Source: Tenacibaculum gallaicum
GTDB taxonomy: Bacteria; Bacteroidota; Bacteroidia; Flavobacteriales; Flavobacteriaceae
DNA length: 64,000 nucleotides
Direction: 5' to 3'
Assembly: GCF_003387615.1 (NCBI RefSeq)
Contig: NZ_QUNS01000004.1
Coordinates: 62,001 to 126,000 of the forward strand
Both the position numbers and the translations under genes were made by a program. The notes under the pieces are model-generated. The model saw nothing but the letters and a program-made list of their open reading frames with translations, did no database searches and was not told the origin of the DNA. This document shows positions 43,474 through 52,951 of the stretch, piece by piece. Position 1 is the stretch's first letter. Each line of letters opens with the position of its first letter.

Positions 43474-45636
43474 TTATTTTTTTAACTTACCTTCTAACAT
43501 TAAAAAGAACGTATATTCTTCTGCAGTTTCTTTTAAAGCATCAAACCTTCCTGAGGCTCCTCCATGACCTGCTTCCATATTTGTATGTAAGAATAGTAGG
43601 TTATTATCTGTTTTTACATCGCGTAGTTTCGCAACCCATTTTGCAGGCTCCCAATACTGTACTTGACTATCATGTAAACCTGTGGTTACCAACATGTTTG
43701 GGTATGATTTTGCTGCTACTTGATCGTATGGAGAATACGACTTAATGTAATCGTAGTATTCTTTATCGTTCGGGTTACCCCACTCATCATACTCACCTGT
43801 TGTTAACGGAATACTATCGTCTAACATCGTAGAAATCACATCAACAAACGGTACTGAAGCAATAATTCCGTTATATAATTCAGGGTTCATATTTACAATT
43901 GCTCCCATTAATAAACCTCCTGCTGAGCCTCCCATAGCATATAAATGTTCTGGTGATGTATAACCGCTATCTATTAAATATTTAGAACAATCAATAAAAT
44001 CGGTAAATGTATTTTTCTTATTCAACATTTTACCATCTTCGTACCACTCACGCCCTAAATATTGACTTCCTCTAATATGTGCTAAAGCGTATACAAATCC
44101 ACGATCTAATAAGCTTAAACGTGTTGTTGAAAATCCATCACTAATTGTATATCCATAAGAACCATAAGCGTATTGTAATATTGGCGTGTTTTTATCTAGC
44201 TTCGTATCTTTATGATGTACGATTGATAAGGCTATTTTTTTACCATCACGTGCAGGCACCCAAATACGCTGGCTTACGTAATTGTTCTTATCAAATTTTC
44301 CTCCTAAAACCTCTTGTTCTTTTTTAATTTCTTTTGATTTGTCTTTCATATTGAAATCAATCACCGAACTTGGAGTAGTCATTGAGTTATATGAATAACG
44401 AATTACCTCAGTATCAAATTCTGGATTTCCATATACACCTGCTGAATAGGTTTCTTCATCAAAAGGTAAATAATAATCTTCAGTTTCATCCCATCTCTTA
44501 ATACGGATTTTATTCAACCCTTCGTTTCTTTCTTCTAAAACCAAATAGTCTTTAAAAATTGAGAAATCTTCAAATAACGTATCATCTCTATGTGGAATAA
44601 CATCTACCCAGTTTTCTTTTCCTGGTTTATCTTCAGGAGTTTTCATCAACTTAAAGTTGGTTGCTCCATCTTTATTAGTTTTAATGTAAAAATGATCTCC
44701 GTAGTGTGCCACGTCATATTCCAAATCACGTTCACGAGGTTGAATTACTCGTAATTCTCCATCAGGATTATCCGCTTCTAACACATGGTACTCTGTAGAA
44801 ACGGTACTATAAGAACCAATTATAATATATTTTTTTGATTTTGATTTAGTTACAAAAGCTCCAAACGTATCATCTTTTTCTTCATACACTAATTCATCTA
44901 AAGAAGCATCAGAACCTAAGGTATGTTTATAAATCTTTGATGAGCGTAACGTTACAGGATCTTTTTTAGCATAAAACAACGTTTTATTATCATTTGCCCA
45001 AACCGAGCTACCTGTGGTATTTTCAATAATATCTTTATAAATCTTACCCGTTTCTAAATTTTTAATTCTGATAAAATATTGACGACGACTTACAGTATCA
45101 GTAGCAAAAGCCACCATTTTGTTATCTGGTGATACACTTAATCCGCCTAACTGAAAATAATCATATCCTTTTGCTTCTTTATTTACATTGAACATAATTT
45201 GTTCTTCAGCCTCTAAAGTTTCCTTTTTACGGCTATAAATTGGGTATTGTTGTCCTTTTTCATAACGAGTTATGTAAAAATATCCGTCTTTTTTATACGG
45301 TACTGACTCGTCATCTTCTTTAATACGACCTTTCATTTCTTGAAACAACTCCTCTTGAAACTCTTTTGTTTCTTTTGTCATTTCATCATAATAGGCATTT
45401 TCAGCATTTAAGTAATCATATACTTTTTGAGTTTGTTCGTCTTTAGCTTCTGTATTTTTTTGAGCATCAGTTAAACGCATCCAAAAATAATCATCAGTAC
45501 GTATATCTCCGTGTTTCTCTAAGGTAGTTGGTTGCTTTTCAGCAACTGGGGCTTTGATATCTTTATTCATTTCTTGTTTTTTGCAAGAACCAAAAATAAG
45601 ACTAAAAAACAAAGCCAGTAGCATTATTTTTTTCAT
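43474..45636 (-). CDS. Prolyl oligopeptidase-family (S9A) lipoprotein, oligopeptidase B-like
   Basis: 720 residues with a signal peptide and lipobox (LIFGSCKK). A seven-bladed beta-propeller (~80-430) gates an alpha/beta-hydrolase domain with the nucleophile in YAMGGSAGGLLMGAI (~550), an aspartate in VTTGLHDSQVQYWEP and a histidine in MEAGHGGASGRFDALKE. DRGFVYALAHIRGSQYLGRE is the oligopeptidase B signature. It should cleave short peptides after basic residues or proline, facing the periplasm. Confidence 0.92.
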   Translation of the reverse strand: MKKIMLLALFFSLIFGSCKKQEMNKDIKAPVAEKQPTTLEKHGDIRTDDYFWMRLTDAQKNTEAKDEQTQKVYDYLNAENAYYDEMTKETKEFQEELFQEMKGRIKEDDESVPYKKDGYFYITRYEKGQQYPIYSRKKETLEAEEQIMFNVNKEAKGYDYFQLGGLSVSPDNKMVAFATDTVSRRQYFIRIKNLETGKIYKDIIENTTGSSVWANDNKTLFYAKKDPVTLRSSKIYKHTLGSDASLDELVYEEKDDTFGAFVTKSKSKKYIIIGSYSTVSTEYHVLEADNPDGELRVIQPRERDLEYDVAHYGDHFYIKTNKDGATNFKLMKTPEDKPGKENWVDVIPHRDDTLFEDFSIFKDYLVLEERNEGLNKIRIKRWDETEDYYLPFDEETYSAGVYGNPEFDTEVIRYSYNSMTTPSSVIDFNMKDKSKEIKKEQEVLGGKFDKNNYVSQRIWVPARDGKKIALSIVHHKDTKLDKNTPILQYAYGSYGYTISDGFSTTRLSLLDRGFVYALAHIRGSQYLGREWYEDGKMLNKKNTFTDFIDCSKYLIDSGYTSPEHLYAMGGSAGGLLMGAIVNMNPELYNGIIASVPFVDVISTMLDDSIPLTTGEYDEWGNPNDKEYYDYIKSYSPYDQVAAKSYPNMLVTTGLHDSQVQYWEPAKWVAKLRDVKTDNNLLFLHTNMEAGHGGASGRFDALKETAEEYTFFLMLEGKLKK

Positions 45637-45670
45637 TTTTTAAGTTGTTTTATATTTCTTGTGAAAATAC

Positions 45671-45678
45671 TATTTTTG
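45671..45678 (+). promoter_or_regulatory. Candidate -7 box (TATTTTTG) for the YbaB gene
   Basis: Matches TAnnTTTG, 32 bp before the ATG at 45711, in the divergent gap with the oligopeptidase gene. Confidence 0.4.
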
Positions 45679-45710
45679 TTGTTAAGTAAATCATAAAAAA
45701 CTGTACAGCA

Positions 45711-46034
45711 ATGTTCGGAGATATTTCTGGAATGATGGGTAAATTACAAGAAGCCCAACAAAAGGTGGAAGAAACAAAAAAGCGATTAGATACCGTTTTA
45801 ATAGATGAAGCAATTGCAGATGGAAACGTAAAAGTTACGGTGACTGCTAATCGTGAAGTAAAAGCTATTAGCGTTAATGAATCTTTATTAGAAGATAAAG
45901 AAGAATTAGAAGATTACTTAATCTTAGCCCTAAATAAAGCATTGAAACGTGCTGGTGAAATTAATGAGCAAGAATTGGCTGTTGCCGCTAAAAGCGGGAT
46001 GCCTAACATTCCTGGAATGGATATGTTTAAATAA
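45711..46034 (+). CDS. YbaB/EbfC-family nucleoid-associated protein
   Basis: 107 residues. The family core is visible: an N-terminal helix pair ([20 protein letters not shown]), strands with [20 protein letters not shown] and a C-terminal tail rich in Gly, Pro and Met ([12 protein letters not shown]). YbaB forms a dimer that binds DNA without strong sequence preference. In many bacteria it lies between dnaX and recR; here it precedes two small membrane genes instead. Confidence 0.9.
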   Translation: MFGDISGMMGKLQEAQQKVEETKKRLDTVLIDEAIADGNVKVTVTANREVKAISVNESLLEDKEELEDYLILALNKALKRAGEINEQELAVAAKSGMPNIPGMDMFK

Positions 46035-46040
46035 TATCTT

Positions 46041-46334
46041 ATGTTCTTACAACTAGAAGATTATATGTTACCTTGCTTAAACAAACAATTCTTTGGAATC
46101 GATTGTTTAGGTTGTGGTATACAGCGCGCTTTAAGTCTAATTTTTCAAGGAGAACTTGTAGCTGCCTTTAAAATGTATCCAGCTATATACACTTTACTAC
46201 TTTTAGCTTTTATTGTGGGGATTAACTTCTTCTATAAAATGAAATATGCACAAAAAATAATCAGTATATTGGCTATTATTAACATAATTATCATTGTAAG
46301 TAGTTATGTTATAAAAATAAATCAATTAATTTAA
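46041..46334 (+). CDS. DUF2752-family small membrane protein
   Basis: 97 residues. The motif MLPCLNKQFFGIDCLGCGIQ, with a cysteine pair near an aromatic cluster, is the DUF2752 hallmark. It is followed by RALSLIFQGELVAAFKMYPA and two membrane helices (~48-65, ~72-92). Function is unknown. It starts 6 bp after the YbaB gene and 15 bp before a CCC-motif protein, with which it often co-occurs in flavobacteria. Confidence 0.82.
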   Translation: MFLQLEDYMLPCLNKQFFGIDCLGCGIQRALSLIFQGELVAAFKMYPAIYTLLLLAFIVGINFFYKMKYAQKIISILAIINIIIIVSSYVIKINQLI

Positions 46335-46349
46335 ATTTTAGTAAAAACT

Positions 46350-46667
46350 ATGGAAAAACAATTCAATCCAACTGCTATTTATGTATTATCGATAATCAGT
46401 TTTTTATGCTGTTGCTTTGCTGGTTTAGGTATTATATTAGCTGCACCAGCTTTTATAATGGCTAACAACAAACTAAAAGAAGCTGAAGCGAACCCTGAGC
46501 AATATAATGCTGCTACAATAAAATCTATAAAAACAGCTAAAACTGTAGCTATGATTGCTTTGATACTAAATGCAATTTATTTATCAATGACTATATATAG
46601 AGTCGCTACAACAGATTGGGATGTTCTTATGGAAGAGTACAACAGAGCTTTAGAACAGTATCAATAA
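46350..46667 (+). CDS. CCC-motif small membrane protein
   Basis: 105 residues with two membrane helices. The first contains ISFLCCCFAGLGIILAAPAF, the cysteine triplet typical of flavobacterial 'CCC motif' proteins, and the second is VAMIALILNAIYLSMTIY. A loop of acidic/basic residues (NNKLKEAEANPEQYN) links them. Function is unknown; the triplet might be acylated or bind metal. It ends the small operon, followed by a terminator. Confidence 0.8.
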   Translation: MEKQFNPTAIYVLSIISFLCCCFAGLGIILAAPAFIMANNKLKEAEANPEQYNAATIKSIKTAKTVAMIALILNAIYLSMTIYRVATTDWDVLMEEYNRALEQYQ

Positions 46668-46680
46668 TAAATAATTATAT

Positions 46681-46708
46681 AAAAAAGCGACCAAATGGTC
46701 GCTTTTTT
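46681..46708. terminator. Bidirectional terminator
   Basis: AAAAAAGCGACCA pairs with TGGTCGCTTTTTT around a tiny loop, between the CCC-motif gene and the convergent DUF58 gene; the DUF58 stop overlaps it. Confidence 0.85.
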
Positions 46709-48041
46709 ATATCATTCCTTTTGCTTTAAACTCCAGATATTTATTAATTACATTTACGGATAAATGCTGTGGCTTGGTTAAAATAGCATGTACCGCATTT
46801 TTCTCTAGTTCTTTTATCATCAAACGTTTTTCGTAGGCGTATTTTTCTGCAATAGTTTTATGATATACGCTTTGCAAGTCCTCTGCATTTTCAGTAATTA
46901 ACGTATCTAACTCTGTATTTTCAAAGAAAACGGTTACTAATAAATGTTTTTTAGCTATTACTTTTAAATATGGTAATTGTCTTTTTAAAGCTGAAATATG
47001 CTCAAAATTGGTATATAAAATCAGTAAACTTCGCTGATTTATTTTCCGTTTAATATTTGCATATAACAACGCAAAATTAGCATCTGAAAAATCGGTTGTA
47101 ATATTATACAACTCTTCGTTTATGACCGACAGATTTGTTTTCTTATTACTGGCTGCTACTATTTTTTCTACTTTTTTAGAAAACGTCAGCATACCTGCTT
47201 TATCATTTTTTAATAAAGCTATGTTTGAAAAGGCTAAGGTTGAATTAATTGCATAGTCTAGTAACTTCAACCCTTCAAAAGGCATTTTCATGACACGACC
47301 TAAATCAATAATAGAATAAATAGGTTGGGATTTTTCATCTTGGTATTGATTCACCATCAATTCAGCTCTCTTAGCAGTTGCTTTCCAATTTATGGTACGT
47401 ACATCATCACCAGGAATGTAGTTTTTAATCTGTTCAAACTCCATAGTATGCCCAATACGTCGGATTTTCTTCATACCAAATTCCGTCAAGTTATTGTGCA
47501 TTGCCAAAAACTCGTACTTTTTCATCTGTATGTACGACGGGTATACTTTCACACTTTCTTCTGCAGAAAACGAATAACGTTTAGAAAATATCTGTAAAAA
47601 AGAAGATACAAACACATTTACTCTTCCAAATTTGTATTCTCCTCTTTCAACAGGTCGGACATTATATGTATAGGTTGATCTCTCTCCTGATTGTAATGAC
47701 GTTGCATGCTCAAAATCTCTTTTTTGAAATTGCGGTGGTAATTCATCAATCAATGAAATAAAAACTTGAAACGGATAGTTATTTTCTAAGGTTATAGCTA
47801 TTTCATTATCATCAGAATTTGATAATTTTTCTGATACGATTCTTTTAGCTGAAAATCCGTTTTTAAACCGATATAAAATAAGCACATCAATACACATTGC
47901 TATCAAAAATAGCCACACCAACATCCACGTTGCTGCATAAAGTGCAGGAATCCAAAACGACAGTAAGAATAAAGCCGAAACAGTGCTTATATAGATAAAA
48001 AAGCGATTGTGTACGTATAACGATTTAAAAAATTGAATCAC
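46707..48041 (-). CDS. DUF58-domain protein
   Basis: 444 residues: two membrane helices near the start (~15-55), a beta-rich region, then the DUF58 core (PGDDVRTINWKATAKRAELM) within a von Willebrand-like domain (SIIDLGRVMKMPFEG). It is the last gene of a six-gene operon with MoxR directly upstream. DUF58 proteins partner with MoxR AAA+ ATPases, which are thought to act as chaperones for assembling complexes. The substrate in this operon is unknown. Confidence 0.88.
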   Translation of the reverse strand: MIQFFKSLYVHNRFFIYISTVSALFLLSFWIPALYAATWMLVWLFLIAMCIDVLILYRFKNGFSAKRIVSEKLSNSDDNEIAITLENNYPFQVFISLIDELPPQFQKRDFEHATSLQSGERSTYTYNVRPVERGEYKFGRVNVFVSSFLQIFSKRYSFSAEESVKVYPSYIQMKKYEFLAMHNNLTEFGMKKIRRIGHTMEFEQIKNYIPGDDVRTINWKATAKRAELMVNQYQDEKSQPIYSIIDLGRVMKMPFEGLKLLDYAINSTLAFSNIALLKNDKAGMLTFSKKVEKIVAASNKKTNLSVINEELYNITTDFSDANFALLYANIKRKINQRSLLILYTNFEHISALKRQLPYLKVIAKKHLLVTVFFENTELDTLITENAEDLQSVYHKTIAEKYAYEKRLMIKELEKNAVHAILTKPQHLSVNVINKYLEFKAKGMI

Positions 48042-49045
48042 TACCTTGGAACTTCTACAGATTGTACAATCATTTCAATAACCTTATCGGCTGTCATTCC
48101 TTCCATTTCACGTTCAGGAGTTAACATAATTCTATGACGTAATACTGGATAAATACTCTTCTTTACATCTTCAGGAATTACAAAATCGCGTCCGTTAATC
48201 GCTGCAAATGCTTTAGACGACATTAACACAGCAATACTTGCTCTTGGTGAACCTCCTAAATACAAATGTGCATTGTTACGTGTATTAGAAATAAGTTGTG
48301 CTATGTATTTGATAATTTTTTCCTCTACTAATACCTCAAAAACTTTGCTTCTATATTCTAACAATTCAGCTTCAGTTAATACTGCTTCCACTTGAGTTTG
48401 TGGTAAGGCTCCTTTACGCTCGTTATGAGCTGTGATAATTTGTATTTCTTCATCTAAATTTGGATACCCAACATTTATTTTGAATAAGAAACGGTCTAAT
48501 TGTGCTTCTGGTAAAGCATACGTTCCCTCCTGTTCTATTGGATTTTGAGTTGCTAATACCATAAATGGAGGGCTCATAGTATATTGAGTTCCATCCATAG
48601 TAATTTGTTTTTCTTCCATCACCTCAAACAACGCTGCTTGTGTTTTTGCAGGCGCTCTGTTAATCTCATCAATCAATACAATGTTTGAGAAAATAGGCCC
48701 TTTTTTAAACTCGAAATCAGATGTTTTCATGTTTAGTACCGAAGTTCCTAATACATCCGAAGGCATTAAATCTGGTGTAAACTGAATTCGGCTAAAATCG
48801 GTTGCAATGGTTTTTGCCAATAACTTTGCTGTTACTGTTTTGGCTACTCCTGGAACTCCTTCTATCAATACATGACCATCTGCAAGTAAAGAAACTAACA
48901 ACAACTCCATAAATTCTTCTTGCCCAACTATTACTTTTCCTAACTGCTCTTTAATTTTAATCACAGCTTCTTTTAATTTCGACAAGTCTACTCTACTTGA
49001 AAATAGCTCGTTCGTGTTTTCTGTTGGATTGTTTTCTGTTTGCAT
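48041..49045 (-). CDS. MoxR-family AAA+ ATPase
   Basis: 334 residues from the ATG at 49045; a longer in-frame start 33 bp upstream would overlap the previous gene and is less likely. Walker A is GVPGVAKTVTAK, Walker B LIDEINRAPAKTQ, sensor-1 VLATQNPIEQEG, arginine finger and sensor-2 LGGSPRASIAVL. MoxR proteins are chaperone-like ATPases acting on vWA or DUF58 partners. Its stop overlaps the start of the DUF58 gene. Confidence 0.93.
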   Translation of the reverse strand: MQTENNPTENTNELFSSRVDLSKLKEAVIKIKEQLGKVIVGQEEFMELLLVSLLADGHVLIEGVPGVAKTVTAKLLAKTIATDFSRIQFTPDLMPSDVLGTSVLNMKTSDFEFKKGPIFSNIVLIDEINRAPAKTQAALFEVMEEKQITMDGTQYTMSPPFMVLATQNPIEQEGTYALPEAQLDRFLFKINVGYPNLDEEIQIITAHNERKGALPQTQVEAVLTEAELLEYRSKVFEVLVEEKIIKYIAQLISNTRNNAHLYLGGSPRASIAVLMSSKAFAAINGRDFVIPEDVKKSIYPVLRHRIMLTPEREMEGMTADKVIEMIVQSVEVPR

Positions 49046-49046
49046 C

Positions 49047-50282
49047 CTACTCTTTTTTATATGCTTTAAAATTTTCAATAGCTTTATTTAGGGCTACTAA
49101 ATCTTCTTCGGTTATACTTGATTTTATTTGTATTTGCTGTATAGTTTTAAATAAAGCAACTACTTTTTCTTCTGAATTACCACTTCGGTTAGCAAGGTTC
49201 TTATAAAATCGCTCGTCTATTTTTAAGGTTGACAATCTGTATTTGATTCTAATATATTCTAAAAAATAATTGATTTTATGTTCTACTATATTTTTATGAT
49301 CAGACTTTTCGTAATACATATTGGCTATGGTGCGTGTAAAAGCCAGTGTTTGATTTTTTAATGGTGTAATTACAGGAATTAATCGCTGATTACGTTTTCC
49401 TTTAAAAATGATAAAAAACAATACGCCTATCAACGCTATGTAATATGCCCATTTTAACGATTGGGTTGATAAAATATAATGCATTGGAGAAGTAATTCTA
49501 CTTTTTCCCGTCTTATAATAGGTATCCCATAAAATAGCCTTGCTACTGTTAGAACCAACTCCTTCTTCTTCTTTATTCGGGCTATTTAGATACGACAATA
49601 CATTAGCTACATACTCATAATTATTATCCAACAACATGTTATAATTGGTAAAAGCTTGCGGAAAAGTGTGTAAATAAAAATTTCCTTCCCCGTGTTTTAC
49701 TTTGATAAAATTTGGCTTTTTACTGATGATGGAATCTTTTTCATTTCGTATTACTAACTCACCTAAAATAGTTGTGTTGAGCGTATCTACTTCTGAAAAA
49801 TATAGTTTTGAAAAATCTCTATCAAAATGATACTCTTTTCCTCCAAAAATAGGATTATTCATTTTTTGGTACGCTTTTTCCTCAAACGCGGAAGTAGTTA
49901 AATAACTTGTCTTTGTTTGCAATGTATCTAAATAAATTCCATTAGTTGCAATAAACACATCATTTCCTCTATCTGCAAACTCTAAAAGCTCATTCAACTC
50001 ATCTTTCTCAAAACTTACTTTATTATCAAGAAAAAAATAGGTTCCGTTATTCTTATCATCTTTTAAATATACATACGGATTTTGATATACATCTTTTACT
50101 TCTCTTTTTGGAAATAAGCTCGACATTTCTTTATGCAATACATACGTACCATACGGAATTTTATGTTTTGCAGCATAACTTGGATACCAATTGATTTCTT
50201 TAGACTTTACAGACTCGACATAAAAAATCCCGAGCACTATAAGCACTAATAAACCAATGTATATTTTAAGTTTTTTATCCAA
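49047..50282 (-). CDS. DUF4350-domain membrane protein
   Basis: 411 residues: a membrane helix at ~7-24, a soluble ~260-residue domain (SYAAKHKIPYGTYVLHKEMS; RGNDVFIATNGIYLDTLQTK), a second helix at ~283-300 (YYIALIGVLFFIIFKGKRN) and a helical tail. The DUF4350 layout fits. It sits one base before MoxR and one base after the DUF4129-like gene, in the order typical of MoxR-operon clusters in Bacteroidetes. Confidence 0.82.
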   Translation of the reverse strand: MDKKLKIYIGLLVLIVLGIFYVESVKSKEINWYPSYAAKHKIPYGTYVLHKEMSSLFPKREVKDVYQNPYVYLKDDKNNGTYFFLDNKVSFEKDELNELLEFADRGNDVFIATNGIYLDTLQTKTSYLTTSAFEEKAYQKMNNPIFGGKEYHFDRDFSKLYFSEVDTLNTTILGELVIRNEKDSIISKKPNFIKVKHGEGNFYLHTFPQAFTNYNMLLDNNYEYVANVLSYLNSPNKEEEGVGSNSSKAILWDTYYKTGKSRITSPMHYILSTQSLKWAYYIALIGVLFFIIFKGKRNQRLIPVITPLKNQTLAFTRTIANMYYEKSDHKNIVEHKINYFLEYIRIKYRLSTLKIDERFYKNLANRSGNSEEKVVALFKTIQQIQIKSSITEEDLVALNKAIENFKAYKKE

Positions 50283-50283
50283 A

Positions 50284-51018
50284 TTAATAAATTTTAGCTA
50301 GTGTATTTTTAAAATTACTCTCTGCTTGTATGAATTTTTCTTCATCTATTGAAAACTCACCATACCACACATAATCGTATAAATAAGTTAGCTTTTTAAA
50401 ATCGCTATACAATTGTTTTTTAGATGCTAGTTCTTTTATATAATCTTCGTTTGTTTTTTCTTGTTGCCAAGAAATAAACTCTTTATCTGACAAACTTTTC
50501 AACAATAGCAAGTAGTAATAACGTATAGCTAATTGATAATTTCTTACAGAAATTGCTTCTTGAATTAACTTTGGTAAGTCTTTGTCTTTAATTAACTCTT
50601 CTTCCTCCGATAAGTGCACAATAGGTTTAGCCTTTTTACCATCAATAATATTGCGTGCATTTACTTTTAAAAAGAATTTTATAATAAAAAATAATACTAA
50701 GCCTGCAATTACATAAGGTAAAATCTTTAAAACAACACGTAAGAACCCCACTGCTGGGGTGATATCATCAAAAATATAAGAGAGTATTTTTATGACGGTT
50801 CGTTTTAACCAATCCCATACTTTTTCTAAAATAGTAGGTTCTCTTTTTTCTACGATGTATATAAATTCATCTTTTTGCTTGTACTCCTCTATTTTTTGAG
50901 CATCAAACTTTTTTTGTTCAATAATAGTATCATCATATCGAACCTCTGTTTTTTCTTCCTGAGAAAAAACAGTGATTGAACAAATAAAAAACGCTATGTA
51001 AAAAAGAAACTGCTTCAA
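50284..51018 (-). CDS. DUF4129-like membrane protein of the MoxR operon
   Basis: 244 residues. A signal peptide (FYIAFFICSITVFSQE), a charged stretch, an amphipathic helix (WLKRTVIKILSYIFD), a membrane helix at ~95-118 (ILPYVIAGLVLFFIIKFFLK), and a C-terminal ~115-residue domain with the DUF4129-type YQLAIRYYYLLLLKSLSDKE and WQQEKTNEDYIKEL. Assignment is moderate. It lies between the membrane protein at 51023 and DUF4350 with almost no spacing. Confidence 0.75.
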   Translation of the reverse strand: MKQFLFYIAFFICSITVFSQEEKTEVRYDDTIIEQKKFDAQKIEEYKQKDEFIYIVEKREPTILEKVWDWLKRTVIKILSYIFDDITPAVGFLRVVLKILPYVIAGLVLFFIIKFFLKVNARNIIDGKKAKPIVHLSEEEELIKDKDLPKLIQEAISVRNYQLAIRYYYLLLLKSLSDKEFISWQQEKTNEDYIKELASKKQLYSDFKKLTYLYDYVWYGEFSIDEEKFIQAESNFKNTLAKIY

Positions 51019-51022
51019 AAGA

Positions 51023-51874
51023 TTATTGTCCTATACTATCAATTCTTTCAATGGTTCCTGTAAGGTTTTTTCTTTCATTAATATCGAAATATAAAAGTAC
51101 GTTGGTTATTAAAGTAATTGAATAAAATAGTAGTTGACCTGCTATTGAAATAACATTTAAAATTAAATAAATAGGATCGCTAAAAAAACCAAAAATCTGT
51201 GCTGGATCATCACTTCCCGAACCTATTCCCATACTTATTAATTGGTATATGGTTGCTGGTATTTGAAATACATAACCAAGGATACTTACTAGAATAGAAA
51301 CAACGAAAACCACACCAAAAGTTTCCCAAAAATATCCACTTATAAAGTTGAAACATTTCCCTACTGCTCCAGACGCTGTTTCGTTTTCAAATACTAAAAT
51401 TGAAGCTCCTAAAGATAATGCTGGCCAAGTATAAAATACAGGTAATACACATAGCATTGCACTAGCAAATAATAGTAACCCTGCTAAAATACCGAAGCCT
51501 GTAAACGACCAAAACTTAGCTTTTGTGTTGGTTATAACATCTTCTTTCCTAACTACCCCCTTATTATCTATATACGATTTAATATAATACATACCTGCCA
51601 AGTTTATAAAAACAATAGCTACTAAATAAGCTATCATCATAATAAACACAGCTCCTACCATACCAGCAACTGCACTTGTATCTTGACTCATTATTGAAGA
51701 AATAGACATCATGTAATAAATCATAGAAGCCACCGCTATAACAATTGGTATTGCAGCTACTTTTAATATCGTTAAAAAGAATTGTTTTCCTTCTAATCGT
51801 ATAAACTTAAAAGCATCTGAAATGATACTTCCTAAGTCTCTTTCTTTTTTAAACTCTACGTATTCTTTATGCAT
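51023..51874 (-). CDS. Multi-pass membrane protein of the MoxR operon
   Basis: 283 residues with about six membrane helices (~35-58, ~72-95, ~118-140, ~145-160, ~185-205, ~240-262). The opening (FKKERDLGSIISDAFKFIRL) resembles glycerophosphoryl diester phosphodiesterase membrane-domain or DUF4013-like proteins, but no catalytic motif is visible. Its start overlaps the SpoIIM-like gene by 8 bp. It may form part of the membrane complex assembled by MoxR and DUF58. Confidence 0.75.
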   Translation of the reverse strand: MHKEYVEFKKERDLGSIISDAFKFIRLEGKQFFLTILKVAAIPIVIAVASMIYYMMSISSIMSQDTSAVAGMVGAVFIMMIAYLVAIVFINLAGMYYIKSYIDNKGVVRKEDVITNTKAKFWSFTGFGILAGLLLFASAMLCVLPVFYTWPALSLGASILVFENETASGAVGKCFNFISGYFWETFGVVFVVSILVSILGYVFQIPATIYQLISMGIGSGSDDPAQIFGFFSDPIYLILNVISIAGQLLFYSITLITNVLLYFDINERKNLTGTIERIDSIGQ

Positions 51875-52832
51875 GGGTTTGTTGATTTTTATAAACTTTA
51901 ATTGGGTAAATAACGTAATAAAATATAATGAGTGCTAACGAAGTAGCTATAATTAAGATTGCTAACCAATCGGGCATTTCTGTATGACGGGTTACAAACC
52001 CTTCTAAAAAACCTGCAACAATAAAAAACGGAATGGTACTAACCATTATTTTTAATCCATCTTTCATACTTCTTTTAAACGATTCTAATCGTGAGTAGGT
52101 TTTAGGAAATAGTAATCCGTTACCTAATACCAAACCTGCACAGCCTGCTATAACAATTACTGATATCTCTATAGTTCCGTGAATCCAAATAGTTCTTGAC
52201 GATTCCCAAAACAATCCTTTTTCATAAAAAAAATACAAAAAAGAGCCTAACATTATTCCGTTTTGCATCATAATGTATAAGGTTCCTACCGAAAACAGCA
52301 TTCCTAATACAAAGGCATACATGGCAACTTTTATATTATTTACAGTAATTCCAATAAACATGTCTACTTCATTAGCTTTTTTATAAACAGCCATTGGGTC
52401 ACCGTTTTCAATATTCTCTAGGGTCATGTTTACATAACCATCACCTAAAATCAAACGGACAAAATCAATATCGGTTGCTGCTGAAAAAGCACCACAAATA
52501 GAAAAAAAAGCAAATACTAAAAATGCAATCAATAATTGTTTTTGATGGTTATAAAACATCAAAGGAAATTCTGTTTTAAAAAAACTAACAAACCTATTTT
52601 TACTTTCTTTTTTAGTTTTATATATTTTTTGATGTGCTGCGGATGCTATCGAATTCAAGTATATCACCGTATTTCCGTTAGGGTAAAAGGTTTTGGCGTA
52701 ACTCAAATCATCAGTTAACTCCACATATAAATCAGATAGTTTATCTGGTGAAATAACTGTTTTATTATACAGCGCATCTTCAAAAAGCTGCCACTTTTCT
52801 TTATTTTTATTTACAAAAGCGGCTTCTCTCAT
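51867..52832 (-). CDS. SpoIIM-like (stage II sporulation protein M) membrane protein
   Basis: 321 residues. An N-terminal helical part (REAAFVNKNKEKWQLFEDAL) precedes about five membrane helices. The family segment is recognisable at IWIHGTIEISVIVIAGCAGL and VLGNGLLFPKTYSRLESFKR. Outside Bacillus such proteins are not sporulation-specific and often neighbour RDD and MoxR genes, as here. First gene of the minus-strand operon, divergent from the RDD gene. Confidence 0.85.
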   Translation of the reverse strand: MREAAFVNKNKEKWQLFEDALYNKTVISPDKLSDLYVELTDDLSYAKTFYPNGNTVIYLNSIASAAHQKIYKTKKESKNRFVSFFKTEFPLMFYNHQKQLLIAFLVFAFFSICGAFSAATDIDFVRLILGDGYVNMTLENIENGDPMAVYKKANEVDMFIGITVNNIKVAMYAFVLGMLFSVGTLYIMMQNGIMLGSFLYFFYEKGLFWESSRTIWIHGTIEISVIVIAGCAGLVLGNGLLFPKTYSRLESFKRSMKDGLKIMVSTIPFFIVAGFLEGFVTRHTEMPDWLAILIIATSLALIIFYYVIYPIKVYKNQQTHA

Positions 52833-52951
52833 GTATTAAAAAAATTAAAGCATATTTGTTGAGAAATTTCTCTAATCATAGATTATTTTTATCTTCGCTA
52901 AACTAAAAAAAGTTGCATAAATATCAACAAAAAAAAGCGAAAAACTAATTA